DNA of 64,000 bases from Halopseudomonas pelagia CL-AP6 (GTDB lineage: Bacteria > Pseudomonadota > Gammaproteobacteria > Pseudomonadales > Pseudomonadaceae), in NCBI RefSeq assembly GCF_000410875.1, contig NZ_AROI01000014.1, forward strand, positions 124,001-188,000, given 5' to 3'. Position 1 is the first letter of the stretch, and the number at the start of each line of letters is the position of its first letter. The position numbers and the translations under genes are program-made. This document shows, in pieces, positions 1 through 8,880 of the stretch. The notes beneath the pieces were generated by a model, which did not search any database, was not told the DNA's origin, and saw only the letters and a list, made by a program, of their open reading frames with translations.

Positions 1-1290
1 AGTGTCAGGCCCGCGTTGGTATCGGCCATCCTTAGTTTCCTGGCGTATAATTTTTTTCTCACCGAGCCTCACTACTCCCTGCGTATGCTGCATCGGGAGG
101 ATATCTTCACCGGCATCCTGTTGATTATGGTGGCCATCGTTACCGGCCATTTGGCTGCCAGGCTCAGCGAGCAGGTGGCTGCGCTACGGGATAGCGAACG
201 CTGGAACGCGCAGCAGATGGCCTGCGCTCGAGCCCTTTCGGTGTGCGTTGCCGCCGATGAGGTTGTCCGGGTTTTTTCCGCGCAATTGGAGGAGGCTCTT
301 GGTTGGTATGCTCGCCCGGCAGACGTCGCCCTGGCGAGTCAGCATCCCGTGCAGCAGGCGCGTGAGGTCAGTTGGTTCGAGGACGCGGGCGGCGTCACTC
401 TGATCTTTACCAACTCGAAGGCCGAGCCGGTAGGCACAATACGTTTATCGGCTACCGAGCCGCTGCAGAGTGTGCACCGGCAACGCCTGGAAATGTTGGT
501 AAGCCTGGCGCGCTTGGCCTGGGGGCGAGTGCAACTGGAGGAATCTCTGCGTGATGAAACCTTGGGCAAGGAGCGCGAGCAACTGCGTTCCGCGCTGCTT
601 TCCTCGGTATCGCATGATTTGCGTACGCCACTGGCGACGATGATTGGCTCGGTGTCCAGCTTGATTGACCTGAGCGACTCGCTCGATGCTGCGCAACGCG
701 CCGAGCTGCTGGACAATACCCTCAGCGAGGCCCGGCGTTTGGATCGCTATATCCAGAAACTATTGGATATGACCCGTCTGGGTCACGGCGAGTTGACCCT
801 GGACCGTGACTGGATCGGCCTGGACGATATTGTCAGTGTGGTCATGCGCCGCAGCAAACCCTTGATTGGCGATCTGGAGATAAAGCTGGACGTGCCCACG
901 GGTCTGCCCTTGTTGCATGTGCATCCGGCGCTGATTGAGCAGGCGCTGTTCAATGTGCTGGAAAATGCCATTCGATTTTCCCCGCCGCATGGCCGCATCT
1001 GGCTCAGCGCTGAAGAAGAAGAGGGCTGGCTGCATGTTGATGTGCGCGACAGCGGTCCGGGCATTGCGTCGGACAAGCGCGACCAGATATTCGACATGTT
1101 TCACACCTTCAGTCATGGCGATCAGTATGCTGCGGGCACGGGTCTGGGTTTGGCCATCTGTCGCAGTATTCTAGCGGCGCATGGTGGCAAGGTCTCTGTG
1201 CTTGAGAGTGCTACGCGCAAGGGCGCAACACTGCGCTTGAGCTTGCCTCTGCCAAAAGTGGACGATTCCGTCGCGAGCGAGCCGATATGA
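1..1290 (+). CDS. kdpD: Sensor histidine kinase, KdpD-type, C-terminal part (5' end outside window)
   Basis: The reading frame is open from the first base, so the N-terminal KdpD/Usp sensor part lies outside the window. What remains is the end of the transmembrane region, a cytoplasmic linker, then a HisKA dimerisation domain with the H-box SVSHDLRTPL (phospho-accepting His codon at 613-615), the N-box ENAIRFSPP, and the ATP-binding motifs DSGPGIASDKRD and GTGLGLAIC. The family autophosphorylates on His and passes phosphate to KdpE in response to potassium limitation or turgor. The stop overlaps the start of the next gene (ATGA), which indicates translational coupling with kdpE. The kdpFABC pump genes are not seen on this side; the next gene is trkA. 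The kinase class is certain; assignment to KdpD rests on the linker and C-terminal similarity and on the partner. Confidence 0.88.
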   Translation, partial: SVRPALVSAILSFLAYNFFLTEPHYSLRMLHREDIFTGILLIMVAIVTGHLAARLSEQVAALRDSERWNAQQMACARALSVCVAADEVVRVFSAQLEEALGWYARPADVALASQHPVQQAREVSWFEDAGGVTLIFTNSKAEPVGTIRLSATEPLQSVHRQRLEMLVSLARLAWGRVQLEESLRDETLGKEREQLRSALLSSVSHDLRTPLATMIGSVSSLIDLSDSLDAAQRAELLDNTLSEARRLDRYIQKLLDMTRLGHGELTLDRDWIGLDDIVSVVMRRSKPLIGDLEIKLDVPTGLPLLHVHPALIEQALFNVLENAIRFSPPHGRIWLSAEEEEGWLHVDVRDSGPGIASDKRDQIFDMFHTFSHGDQYAAGTGLGLAICRSILAAHGGKVSVLESATRKGATLRLSLPLPKVDDSVASEPI

Positions 1291-1973
1291 CTCAGGTGCT
1301 GATCATCGATGACGAGCCGCAGATTCGACGCTTTCTGACGATCTGCCTCGGCTCCCAGGGTTACCAGTTACTTGAGGCGGAGGATGGCCGGCGCGGTTTG
1401 CAACAGGCAGCGTTGCACGAGCCGGACCTGGTGATTATGGATCTCGGCTTGCCAGACATGGACGGCCAGCAGTTGCTGCAGAGCCTGCGCGAATTCTATC
1501 AGGGCCCGGTGATCGTGCTTTCCGTGCGCAATGGCGAGCGCGACAAGGTCATGGCGCTGGACAATGGTGCCAACGACTACGTTGAAAAGCCGTTCGGTGC
1601 CAATGAGCTGCTGGCCCGTATTCGCGCGGTATTGCGCACTTATTCTGGTGTGGCAATCCCTCCTGTCGGTTATGCCGATGGCTACCTGAAAGTCGACCTG
1701 CTTGACCGTCGTGTCAGTGTGGCCGGGGAAGACGTGCATTTGTCGAAGAAGGAATTCGAGCTGCTGCGTTCGTTGATCGCCCATCCGGGCCGGATTATCA
1801 CTCAGCAGCAGCTACTCAAGGATATCTGGGGTCCGCATCATACCCACGACACCCACTATTTACGGATTTTTATCGGCCGGCTGCGTGCCAAGCTGGGCGA
1901 TGATCCCACCGCGCCACGTTATATCGAAACCGAGGCGGGGGTCGGTTACCGGTTTCTTGGTCAGCAAGACTGA
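1287..1973 (+). CDS. kdpE: OmpR-family response regulator KdpE
   Basis: The 228-residue protein has a receiver domain (about residues 1-115) with acidic pocket D8/D9, phospho-acceptor D52 in LVIMDLGLPDMDG, S79 and K101, followed by a winged-helix DNA-binding domain (about 130-225) ending GVGYRFLGQQD. It is the expected partner of the upstream KdpD-type kinase and shares a 4-bp ATGA overlap with it. In enteric bacteria KdpE activates the kdpFABC potassium pump. Here the adjacent downstream potassium gene is trkA, about 100 bp away, so the true target could be either. The family and pairing are clear; the regulon is inference. Confidence 0.92.
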   Translation: MTQVLIIDDEPQIRRFLTICLGSQGYQLLEAEDGRRGLQQAALHEPDLVIMDLGLPDMDGQQLLQSLREFYQGPVIVLSVRNGERDKVMALDNGANDYVEKPFGANELLARIRAVLRTYSGVAIPPVGYADGYLKVDLLDRRVSVAGEDVHLSKKEFELLRSLIAHPGRIITQQQLLKDIWGPHHTHDTHYLRIFIGRLRAKLGDDPTAPRYIETEAGVGYRFLGQQD

Positions 1974-2072
1974 GCGTATACGCATTATTTACGCATTGTC
2001 TGGAAGCTGAGCATCGTTTTTTTACAGGCTGATCACCAACACTGAACGCATGCACATTACCGGGAGCTACGC

Positions 2073-3449
2073 ATGCGTATCATCATTCTGGGTGCCGGGC
2101 AGGTTGGCGGCACCCTAGCCGAGCATCTGGCTGGCGAAGCCAACGATATTACCGTGGTTGACCACGATGCCCGACGCCTTCGTGAGCTGGAGGACCGCCT
2201 CGATCTACGTACGCTCTGTGGCTCCGCCTCACTCCCGCATATCCTTGCCCAGGCCGGCGCAGAGGATGCCGATATGCTGGTTGCCGTCACCAGCAGTGAC
2301 GAAATCAATATGATTGCCTGCCAGGTGGCGCAAAGCCTGTTCAACTTGCCACGCAAGATTGCCAGGGTGCGTGAGCATGATTACCTGAGCCACGGGGACA
2401 CGCTATTCAGTCGTGAGGCGATCCCTGTGGACGTGTTGATTAGCCCGGAAGCGCTAGTCACCCTCAGCCTGAAACGCCTACTCCAGTACCCGGGGGCGTT
2501 GCAGGTATTGGATTTTGCCGGGGGCAAGGCGCAGCTGGTAGCGGTGAAGGCGCGTTACGGTGGCGCGCTGGTAGGCCAGCAAATTGCGTCGCTACGCGAA
2601 CATCTTCCCAGCGTGGAGATTCGTGTGGCGGCGATCTTCCGACGCGATTGCGCTGTGATTCCGCGTGGCGACACGGTTATCGAGGCCGACGATGAGGTGT
2701 TCTTTATCGCGGCACGCGAAGATATCCGTCAGGTGATGGGTGAGCTACGCCGCCAGGATCGGCCCTACAAAAGAGTCGTTATCGCTGGTGGCGGGCATAT
2801 TGGCGCGCGGCTGGCGGCGAGCATTGAAGAGCGTTATCGGGTCAAGGTGATCGAGTTGAACCTGGAGCGCTGTGAATTACTGTCACAGGAGTTGAAGCAG
2901 AGCACCATTCTGCACGGCAGCGCGTCCAACCGCGATTTGCTGATCGAAGAAAACATCGAAGCGACGGATGTGTTCCTGGCACTAACCAACGATGACGAGG
3001 CGAATGTCATGTCATCGATGCTGGCGAAGAAGCTTGGGGCGCGTACAGTGATTACGCTGATCAACAATCCGGCCTATGTCGATCTGGTGCAGGGCGGTCT
3101 GATTGATATTGCCCTGTCGCCGCAACAGTCGACTATCAGTGCGCTGCTCAGCCATGTCAGGCGCGGCGACGTAGTGGCAGTGCACTCCCTGCGTCGCGGC
3201 GCCGCTGAAGCGCTGGAAGCGATTGCCCACGGCGATCGTCAAAGCTCGCAAGTGGTCGGGCGCCGGATAGACCAACTGGATCTGCCCGAGGGGACCATAG
3301 TCGGTGCCTTGGTGAGAAGCGAGGTGGTATCCATCGCCCATGATCACAGCGTGATCGAGGACGGTGATCATGTGATTCTGTTTGTCGCCGACAAGCGTGC
3401 GGTAAAACAGGTCGAGCGCCTGTTCCAGGTGGGTATCGGCTTTATTTAA
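2073..3449 (+). CDS. trkA: Trk system potassium uptake protein TrkA
   Basis: The 458-residue cytoplasmic protein has two RCK units. The first begins with the NAD-binding motif GAGQVG at residues 7-12 and the second with a similar turn in VVIAGGGHIGARLA near the middle; each is followed by an RCK_C domain. TrkA is the nucleotide-binding regulatory subunit that gates the TrkH/TrkG potassium channel at the inner membrane. The start ATG has a GGGAG ribosome-binding site. No trkH lies next to it. Its position directly behind kdpDE is unusual compared with the fmt-rsmB-trkA setting I recall for Pseudomonas, so it may be a second copy or a relocated gene. Confidence 0.93.
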   Translation: MRIIILGAGQVGGTLAEHLAGEANDITVVDHDARRLRELEDRLDLRTLCGSASLPHILAQAGAEDADMLVAVTSSDEINMIACQVAQSLFNLPRKIARVREHDYLSHGDTLFSREAIPVDVLISPEALVTLSLKRLLQYPGALQVLDFAGGKAQLVAVKARYGGALVGQQIASLREHLPSVEIRVAAIFRRDCAVIPRGDTVIEADDEVFFIAAREDIRQVMGELRRQDRPYKRVVIAGGGHIGARLAASIEERYRVKVIELNLERCELLSQELKQSTILHGSASNRDLLIEENIEATDVFLALTNDDEANVMSSMLAKKLGARTVITLINNPAYVDLVQGGLIDIALSPQQSTISALLSHVRRGDVVAVHSLRRGAAEALEAIAHGDRQSSQVVGRRIDQLDLPEGTIVGALVRSEVVSIAHDHSVIEDGDHVILFVADKRAVKQVERLFQVGIGFI

Positions 3450-3535
3450 CTACCCAAATGCTCATCTGCGCACCGCCCAACGCTGAAATCATGCACCTGG
3501 CGGTCAGTACTCCCTTCTGTATTGCTCAGTCCGGT

Positions 3536-3592
3536 CCCGCTCGCGCGGGCTTGAGGGCGGGCCTTTCGGCCGTTTGACCGGCCTCTGATTCG
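3536..3592. other. GC-rich inverted repeats between trkA and betI
   Basis: CCCGC-tcgc-GCGGG is followed by GGCC-tttc-GGCC and a further GGCCGTTTGACCGGCC dyad. One of these could end the trkA transcript, but none has a convincing run of T, so a terminator role is only possible. Confidence 0.3.
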
Positions 3593-3658
3593 ATTTCGCC
3601 GGGCAAGCTCTGGTGTTACGTCGGTTGTAACCCGGGCGCGGTTTCGGTAAGCTTTTTG

Positions 3659-3678
3659 TTAATTGAACGTTCAATTAA
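3659..3678. promoter_or_regulatory. BetI-type operator (20-bp perfect palindrome)
   Basis: The sequence TTAATTGAACGTTCAATTAA is a perfect 20-base palindrome and ends 8 bases before the betI start codon. TetR-family BetI proteins are known to bind dyads of the TTGAACGTTCAA type and are released by choline. The site therefore most likely autoregulates betI-betB-betA. Its closeness to the start codon would let bound repressor block transcription start or early elongation. Confidence 0.85.
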
Positions 3679-3686
3679 GAAAAAAT

Positions 3687-4295
3687 ATGCCCAAGATCGG
3701 AATCAAAGACACACGCAAGCAGCAGCTCATACAGGCGACGCTCGAATCAATTGCCGAGCTGGGGCTGCAGAACACCACCATCATCTCCATCAGCCGCCGT
3801 GCGGGTATGTCTTCGGGGATTATCAGCCATTATTTCGGTGGTAAGCAGGGGCTGATCGAGGCTGCGTTACGCTATTTGCTTGAGCAGTTAGGCAAGGATT
3901 TTGGTGAGCGCATCAAGGCCACCGATGGCTCACCGCGGCAGCGGTTGGAGTGCATCGTTGAAGCGAATTTTACTGAGTTTCAGCGCTCGGACCTGGCCAG
4001 CCGGACCTGGCTGAGCTTCTGGGCTCGGTCGATGCACGAGCCTGGCTTCAGACGGCTGCAACAGATCAATAGTGCACGGCTGTACAGCAACCTGCGTTAT
4101 TCCTTTGCCCAGTTGCTGCCGCCTGAGGCGGCGACGAACGCAGCCCGGCAAAGTGCGGCGATGATCGATGGGTTCTGGCTGCGCAGCGCGCTGGGGCCTG
4201 ATCCACAGCAGAGTTTTGCTACCGGCGAAGCGCTATGCAAGTGCTTCGTGCTGGACGTATTAAAGCACACAGAAAAACCAACTAATGAGGTTTAA
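3687..4295 (+). CDS. betI: Transcriptional repressor BetI (TetR family)
   Basis: The 202-residue protein starts [20 protein letters not shown] and carries an N-terminal TetR helix-turn-helix (about residues 10-55, [20 protein letters not shown]) closely matching known BetI proteins, then a helical ligand-binding domain. BetI represses choline-to-glycine-betaine genes until choline is present. ATG 3687 was chosen over an upstream TTG because it gives the family N terminus and because the upstream codon lies inside the operator palindrome. The gene overlaps or nearly abuts betB, and betA follows, the standard betIBA order. Confidence 0.95.
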   Translation: MPKIGIKDTRKQQLIQATLESIAELGLQNTTIISISRRAGMSSGIISHYFGGKQGLIEAALRYLLEQLGKDFGERIKATDGSPRQRLECIVEANFTEFQRSDLASRTWLSFWARSMHEPGFRRLQQINSARLYSNLRYSFAQLLPPEAATNAARQSAAMIDGFWLRSALGPDPQQSFATGEALCKCFVLDVLKHTEKPTNEV

Positions 4296-4302
4296 CCAAT
4301 CA

Positions 4303-5766
4303 ATGCTATTACCACGCTACCAGAACTTCGTCGACGGTCGATACCTCGCCAACAGCAGCGGAGAAAGCTTCTCTGTGGTCAATCCGGGTACCGGTCAGGT
4401 CATTTACCAGATGGAAGTGGCGGACGAATCGATCCAGCAGGCTGCAATCGAAAGTGCCGCCCGCGGCTTTGCTGAATGGTCAGCCATGAGTGGTATCCAG
4501 CGCAGCCGCATACTGCTGCGTGCTGTGGCCCTGCTACGTGAACGTAATGATCAACTCGCGGCGATCGAGGTGCAGGATACCGGCAAGCCTTGGCAGGAAG
4601 CGGTCGCAGTTGATGTGGTCACTGGCGCCGATGCGATCGAGTTCTTCGCTGGACTGGCACCGTCTATTGAGGGTAATCAGCAGGATCTGGGCGGCGATTT
4701 TTACTATACCCGGCGTGAACCGCTGGGTATCTGCGCTGGTATTGGTGCCTGGAACTACCCGTTGCAGATCGCCTGTTGGAAGTCTGCTCCAGCGCTGGCT
4801 TGTGGCAACAGCATGATATTCAAACCTTCGGAAGAAACACCGCTGGGCGCACTCAAGCTGGCCGAGATCTATCACGAAGCAGGCGTACCCGCTGGCGTGT
4901 TCAATGTGGTGCAGGGCGATGGCCGCGTCGGCGCCTGGCTGACGCACCATGCAGATATCGCCAAGGTGTCGTTCACCGGTGAGGTGGGGACGGGCAAGAA
5001 AGTTATGGGCGCGGCCGCTACCACGCTCAAGGACGTAACCATGGAGCTGGGTGGCAAGTCGCCGCTGATCGTGTTCGAGGATGCGGATATCAACAACGCT
5101 GTGTCGGCAGCGATGCTGGGCAACTTCTACACCCAGGGCGAGATCTGCACCAACGGCACGCGGGTCTTTGTGCATGAGGCTATTTATCCGGCGTTTATGG
5201 AACAACTGCTTGAACGCACCAGGAACAATATCCGTATCGGCGATCCGATGGACCCTGAAACCAACTTCGGCGCGCTGATTTCCCAGCAACATCGGCAGTT
5301 GGTGCTCGGTTATATCGAGAAAGGTATTGCCGAGGGTGCAACGTTGGCGTGCGGCGGCCGCAGTGCCCAGCCGGCCGGCGCGGCGGACGGCTTTTTCGTC
5401 GAGCCGACGATCTTTACCGACTGCACCGACGACATGACTATCTGCCGTGAAGAGATCTTCGGGCCAGTTATGTCAGTACTGACCTTCCGCGATGAAGAAG
5501 ACGTGATCCGCCGCGCCAACGCTACCGAAACCGGCCTGGCTGCTGGCGTCTTCACCCGCGACATTCGCCGTGCGCACCGGGTTATTCATCAGATTCAGGC
5601 GGGTATCTGCTGGATAAACGCCTACGGTGCTTCGCCTGCGGAAATGCCGGTCGGTGGCTACAAACTGTCCGGCATCGGCCGTGAGAACGGTCGCGTTACG
5701 CTGGATCATTACACCCAGATCAAGTCTGTCTATGTCGGCATGCAGGATCTGGACAGCCCGTTTTAA
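4303..5766 (+). CDS. betB: Betaine-aldehyde dehydrogenase BetB
   Basis: The 487-residue NAD(P)-dependent aldehyde dehydrogenase oxidises betaine aldehyde to glycine betaine. It shows the ALDH motifs MELGGKSP (general-base Glu), [11 protein letters not shown] (catalytic Cys) and [10 protein letters not shown], plus the BetB-like C-terminal region [23 protein letters not shown] 4303 was preferred to the in-frame ATG 4285 because the GAGG at 4287-4290 lies between them and the family starts only a few residues before the NFVDGRY segment. If 4285 is used the gene overlaps the end of betI by 11 bp. The last enzyme of the pathway lies between its regulator and the choline dehydrogenase gene, in one transcription unit. 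Confidence 0.95.
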   Translation: MLLPRYQNFVDGRYLANSSGESFSVVNPGTGQVIYQMEVADESIQQAAIESAARGFAEWSAMSGIQRSRILLRAVALLRERNDQLAAIEVQDTGKPWQEAVAVDVVTGADAIEFFAGLAPSIEGNQQDLGGDFYYTRREPLGICAGIGAWNYPLQIACWKSAPALACGNSMIFKPSEETPLGALKLAEIYHEAGVPAGVFNVVQGDGRVGAWLTHHADIAKVSFTGEVGTGKKVMGAAATTLKDVTMELGGKSPLIVFEDADINNAVSAAMLGNFYTQGEICTNGTRVFVHEAIYPAFMEQLLERTRNNIRIGDPMDPETNFGALISQQHRQLVLGYIEKGIAEGATLACGGRSAQPAGAADGFFVEPTIFTDCTDDMTICREEIFGPVMSVLTFRDEEDVIRRANATETGLAAGVFTRDIRRAHRVIHQIQAGICWINAYGASPAEMPVGGYKLSGIGRENGRVTLDHYTQIKSVYVGMQDLDSPF

Positions 5767-5779
5767 CGGGGAGCAGATT

Positions 5780-7462
5780 ATGCAAAAGAATTTCGATTAC
5801 ATCATTGTTGGTGCTGGCTCGGCGGGTTGCGTGCTCGCCGCCAGATTGACCGAGGACGGTAAGCACCGCGTGCTGTTGCTGGAGACCGGTGGCAGTGACA
5901 AGAGCATCTTTATCCAGATGCCCACTGCGCTGTCGATCCCGATGAATACGCACAAGTACAACTGGCAGTTCGAAACCGAGCCCGAGCCTTACCTGAACGG
6001 GCGGCGTATGCATTGCCCACGTGGCAAGGTGCTCGGTGGTTCGTCCTCGATCAATGGGATGGTTTACGTGCGTGGCCACGCACGCGACTTCGACCAGTGG
6101 CAGCAAGCTGGCGCCGAGGGCTGGAGCTATCGCGATTGTCTGCCGTATTTTCGCAAGGCAGAAACCTGGGCCTTTGGCGGCGATACCTATCGCGGTGATC
6201 AGGGGCCGTTGGGCGTCAACAATGGCAACCAGATGCAGAACCCGCTGTATCAGACGTTTGTCGATGCCGGCGTCGAAGCCGGGTATGCCGCTACTCAGGA
6301 TTACAACGGTGAGCAGCAGGAAGGCTTCGGACCGATGCATATGACGGTGCGTAATGGCCGCCGCTGTTCCACCGCCAATGCCTATCTGCGACCGGCCATG
6401 CAGCGAGCCAATCTGACCGTGGTCACCGGCGCACTGGTGCACAAGGTACTGCTTGAAGGCAAGACTGCCACTGGCGTGGAGTACGAGAAGAACGGCCAGC
6501 GCTGCAGTGTGGCGGCATCGCGCGAGGTGATTCTGGCGGCCGGCTCGATTGGTTCGCCGCACTTGCTGCAGCTCTCGGGCATTGGCAAGCCCCAAGTGTT
6601 GGAGCAAGCTGGAATCGCGCTGGTACACGATCTGCCTGGCGTCGGCGAGAATCTGCAGGACCATTTGGAGTTCTATTTTCAGTTTCGCTGCAAGCAGCCG
6701 GTCTCGCTTAATCGCAAGCTTGATTGGTGGAGCAAGTTGCAGATCGGCGTGCGCTGGTTGCTGCGCAAAGACGGTCTGGGTGCTACCAACCATTTTGAGT
6801 CCTGCGGCTTTATTCGTTCCAAGGCGGGTGTCGAGTGGCCGGATATCCAGTATCACTTCCTGCCTGCAGCCATGCGCTACGATGGCCGCGAAGCCTTCGA
6901 TGGTGACGGCTTTCAGCTGCATGTCGGGCATAACAAGCCATTGAGTCGCGGCCATGTGCACGTGCGTTCGAGCGATCCGCGTCAGGCTCCGGAGATTCTG
7001 TTCAATTACCTGCAGCATGAAGCCGACCGTGAAGGTTTCCGCGATTGCGTGCGTCTGTCGCGCGAGATCATCGGTCAACCGGCGATGGACGCCTTCCGGG
7101 GTGAGGAAATCCAGCCGGGGCTGGCGGTGCAGAGCGATGAACAGATCGATGCCTTTGTCCGTGGCGCAGCAGAGAGCGCCTATCACCCATCGTGCTCCTG
7201 CAAGATGGGCACCGATGCGCTGGCCGTGGTCGATCCGCAGACGCGGGTGCACGGCATCAGAGGCTTGCGCGTGGTGGATTCCTCGGTGTTTCCGGTCATT
7301 CCCAATGGCAATCTCAATGCCCCGACCATCATGCTTGCCGAGCGCGCAGCAGACCTGATCAGGGGCATAGAGCCGCTGGCACCTTCGGATGCGAAGGTCA
7401 GGTTGGATGAACAATGGCGAACTCGCCAAAGGGCAGGGGAGGCATCGCGCCCCCCTGTCTGA
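5780..7462 (+). CDS. betA: Choline dehydrogenase BetA (GMC oxidoreductase)
   Basis: The 560-residue FAD enzyme oxidises choline to betaine aldehyde at the inner membrane. It begins with the dinucleotide motif GAGSAG at residues 11-16, has the GMC signature [20 protein letters not shown], and ends with the conserved active-site region [11 protein letters not shown] and [16 protein letters not shown]. The length fits the BetA family (about 555 residues). ATG 5780 has the ribosome-binding site GGGGAG seven bases upstream, so the longer frame that starts inside betB was not used. The gene follows betB by 13 bp and is surely co-transcribed with betIB. Confidence 0.96.
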   Translation: MQKNFDYIIVGAGSAGCVLAARLTEDGKHRVLLLETGGSDKSIFIQMPTALSIPMNTHKYNWQFETEPEPYLNGRRMHCPRGKVLGGSSSINGMVYVRGHARDFDQWQQAGAEGWSYRDCLPYFRKAETWAFGGDTYRGDQGPLGVNNGNQMQNPLYQTFVDAGVEAGYAATQDYNGEQQEGFGPMHMTVRNGRRCSTANAYLRPAMQRANLTVVTGALVHKVLLEGKTATGVEYEKNGQRCSVAASREVILAAGSIGSPHLLQLSGIGKPQVLEQAGIALVHDLPGVGENLQDHLEFYFQFRCKQPVSLNRKLDWWSKLQIGVRWLLRKDGLGATNHFESCGFIRSKAGVEWPDIQYHFLPAAMRYDGREAFDGDGFQLHVGHNKPLSRGHVHVRSSDPRQAPEILFNYLQHEADREGFRDCVRLSREIIGQPAMDAFRGEEIQPGLAVQSDEQIDAFVRGAAESAYHPSCSCKMGTDALAVVDPQTRVHGIRGLRVVDSSVFPVIPNGNLNAPTIMLAERAADLIRGIEPLAPSDAKVRLDEQWRTRQRAGEASRPPV

Positions 7463-7615
7463 GTACTGGGCAGCTTGAGCCTGCCCATCATGCAAACTGT
7501 CAGGTTTTGACTATTGCCGCATGCCGCGCACAAGCGCCGGCAAGCGGCAGATACTCAAGCCCTGAGCCGAGAATCTGCGGATGTTTGTACCCGTCGGACC
7601 AGAAAAGGAAACCCC

Positions 7616-8833
7616 ATGACACTCTGGCTATCAATAGGCTTGCTGTTCACTTTCACTGCCATCATTTTTGTTCTTTGCAAATGGTGGAATACCCTCTGTA
7701 TCGGGGTTACACCGCTCCCGGTTCTGACTTTTGTGGCGATTCTGTTTACTTCGGGTCTGGATGTGGGATTGATCATGTTTCCGCTGACCGAGTTCGCCGG
7801 CTACGCCGATCTGGCTGCCAGCCCCGAGTACAATTTTGCCAATCCGTTGGCCATCGAATTCGGCTTCTGGGGCTTCTTGATCTGGGGCTTCTATTTTCTC
7901 ACCTGTTTTTACTTCTGCATGATCGAGCCGCGCGTCAAGTTCTTCGAGATCCCAGCGGTCAAGTTCGTCAACAACGCAGTGATTATCGGGACCTGCGCCT
8001 TTACCGCTTTTTTACTCTTGGTCAACCTGCCCTGGTATCTACCGGATCTGGGCGACGGCGAAGCCGTGCTGCCGGTCTTCTACATGATCGTTATCGCAGC
8101 CATTGCCGCAGCGGTGTATTCGAGCAGCAAGATCAAGTATGTACGCATTCTCAGCGTGGGTTCATCGGTACTCTTCATGTTGCTGATCGCGACCATGTGG
8201 ACCGATGCCTTCCTGCTCGGTGACGGCACTGTGGGGGATTTCTTTGGCACCGCTGGTATGATCGGTGAGTACTTCACCAATCTGCACGAGTTTATGCTGC
8301 CGCTGAACGACTACCATGCGTTCTACCTGTTCTGGTGGTTCTCTTGGAGTGTCATGATTGGCCAGTTTACCGCGCGCTTTGTCAGCGGTCTGCGTACCTG
8401 GCAGTTGATGCTCGCCATGCTGATATTTCCTTCGGTCGCTATAGGTACCTGGTTTTCGGTGCTCTACTACTACCATGCCGAGGAGCTGGTGATCAGTACG
8501 GCGGTTAATCTGGCCATGATCAGTGTGGGTATCCTGATGGTAGTCAACTCGCTGGATTCGCTGATTCGTCTCTACAGTGAGAACCTGAACCTGACCGCCG
8601 AACGCGCTGGTAAGGGCAAATATTTTGTCGGTAACTTCCTGCTGATGTGTGGCCTGACGGTTTTGTTCATGCTCGATTTCCTGCAGATCGAGTGGGTTGG
8701 CGCGCTGGTGATAGCACTTTATCTAGGCTGCTTCGTTTACATTCTCAAGAACAAGCGTCGTGAGGTGATGGCGATCAACAGCTCGCCGCCGGAGAATCAG
8801 CTGGACTTTGGCAAGCTCAAGCGCAGCCACTGA
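7616..8833 (+). CDS. Short BCCT-family transporter (putative choline/betaine carrier)
   Basis: The 405-residue, strongly hydrophobic protein has about ten membrane segments. The segment FWWFSWSVMIGQFTARFVSG resembles the BCCT signature in transmembrane helices 7-8 (WW-x-SW...G.F.AR.S.G). The family carries choline, glycine betaine and carnitine. BetT proteins are usually 500-700 residues with a long cytosolic tail, so this one is unusually short and lacks the tail. It lies 153 bp downstream of betA in the same direction, which supports choline uptake, but no BetI-type dyad was seen before it. The start ATG 7616 has an AAGGAA ribosome-binding site; the longer frame from 7514 overlaps no recognisable N terminus. 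Substrate is inferred. Confidence 0.75.
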   Translation: MTLWLSIGLLFTFTAIIFVLCKWWNTLCIGVTPLPVLTFVAILFTSGLDVGLIMFPLTEFAGYADLAASPEYNFANPLAIEFGFWGFLIWGFYFLTCFYFCMIEPRVKFFEIPAVKFVNNAVIIGTCAFTAFLLLVNLPWYLPDLGDGEAVLPVFYMIVIAAIAAAVYSSSKIKYVRILSVGSSVLFMLLIATMWTDAFLLGDGTVGDFFGTAGMIGEYFTNLHEFMLPLNDYHAFYLFWWFSWSVMIGQFTARFVSGLRTWQLMLAMLIFPSVAIGTWFSVLYYYHAEELVISTAVNLAMISVGILMVVNSLDSLIRLYSENLNLTAERAGKGKYFVGNFLLMCGLTVLFMLDFLQIEWVGALVIALYLGCFVYILKNKRREVMAINSSPPENQLDFGKLKRSH

Positions 8834-8880
8834 GGCTGCTCAATACACCGGTACGCTAGCCTGATTGTGTCGTTGAGCCC

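Noticed and set aside
5720-7495. 591-codon open frame on the minus strand opposite betA
   Set aside because: It mirrors betA, has no recognisable domain and no ribosome-binding site; long antisense frames are expected in GC-biased coding DNA.
7414-8223. 269-codon plus-strand frame overlapping the transporter gene
   Set aside because: It overlaps the BCCT-type gene in another frame and reads as non-biological composition.
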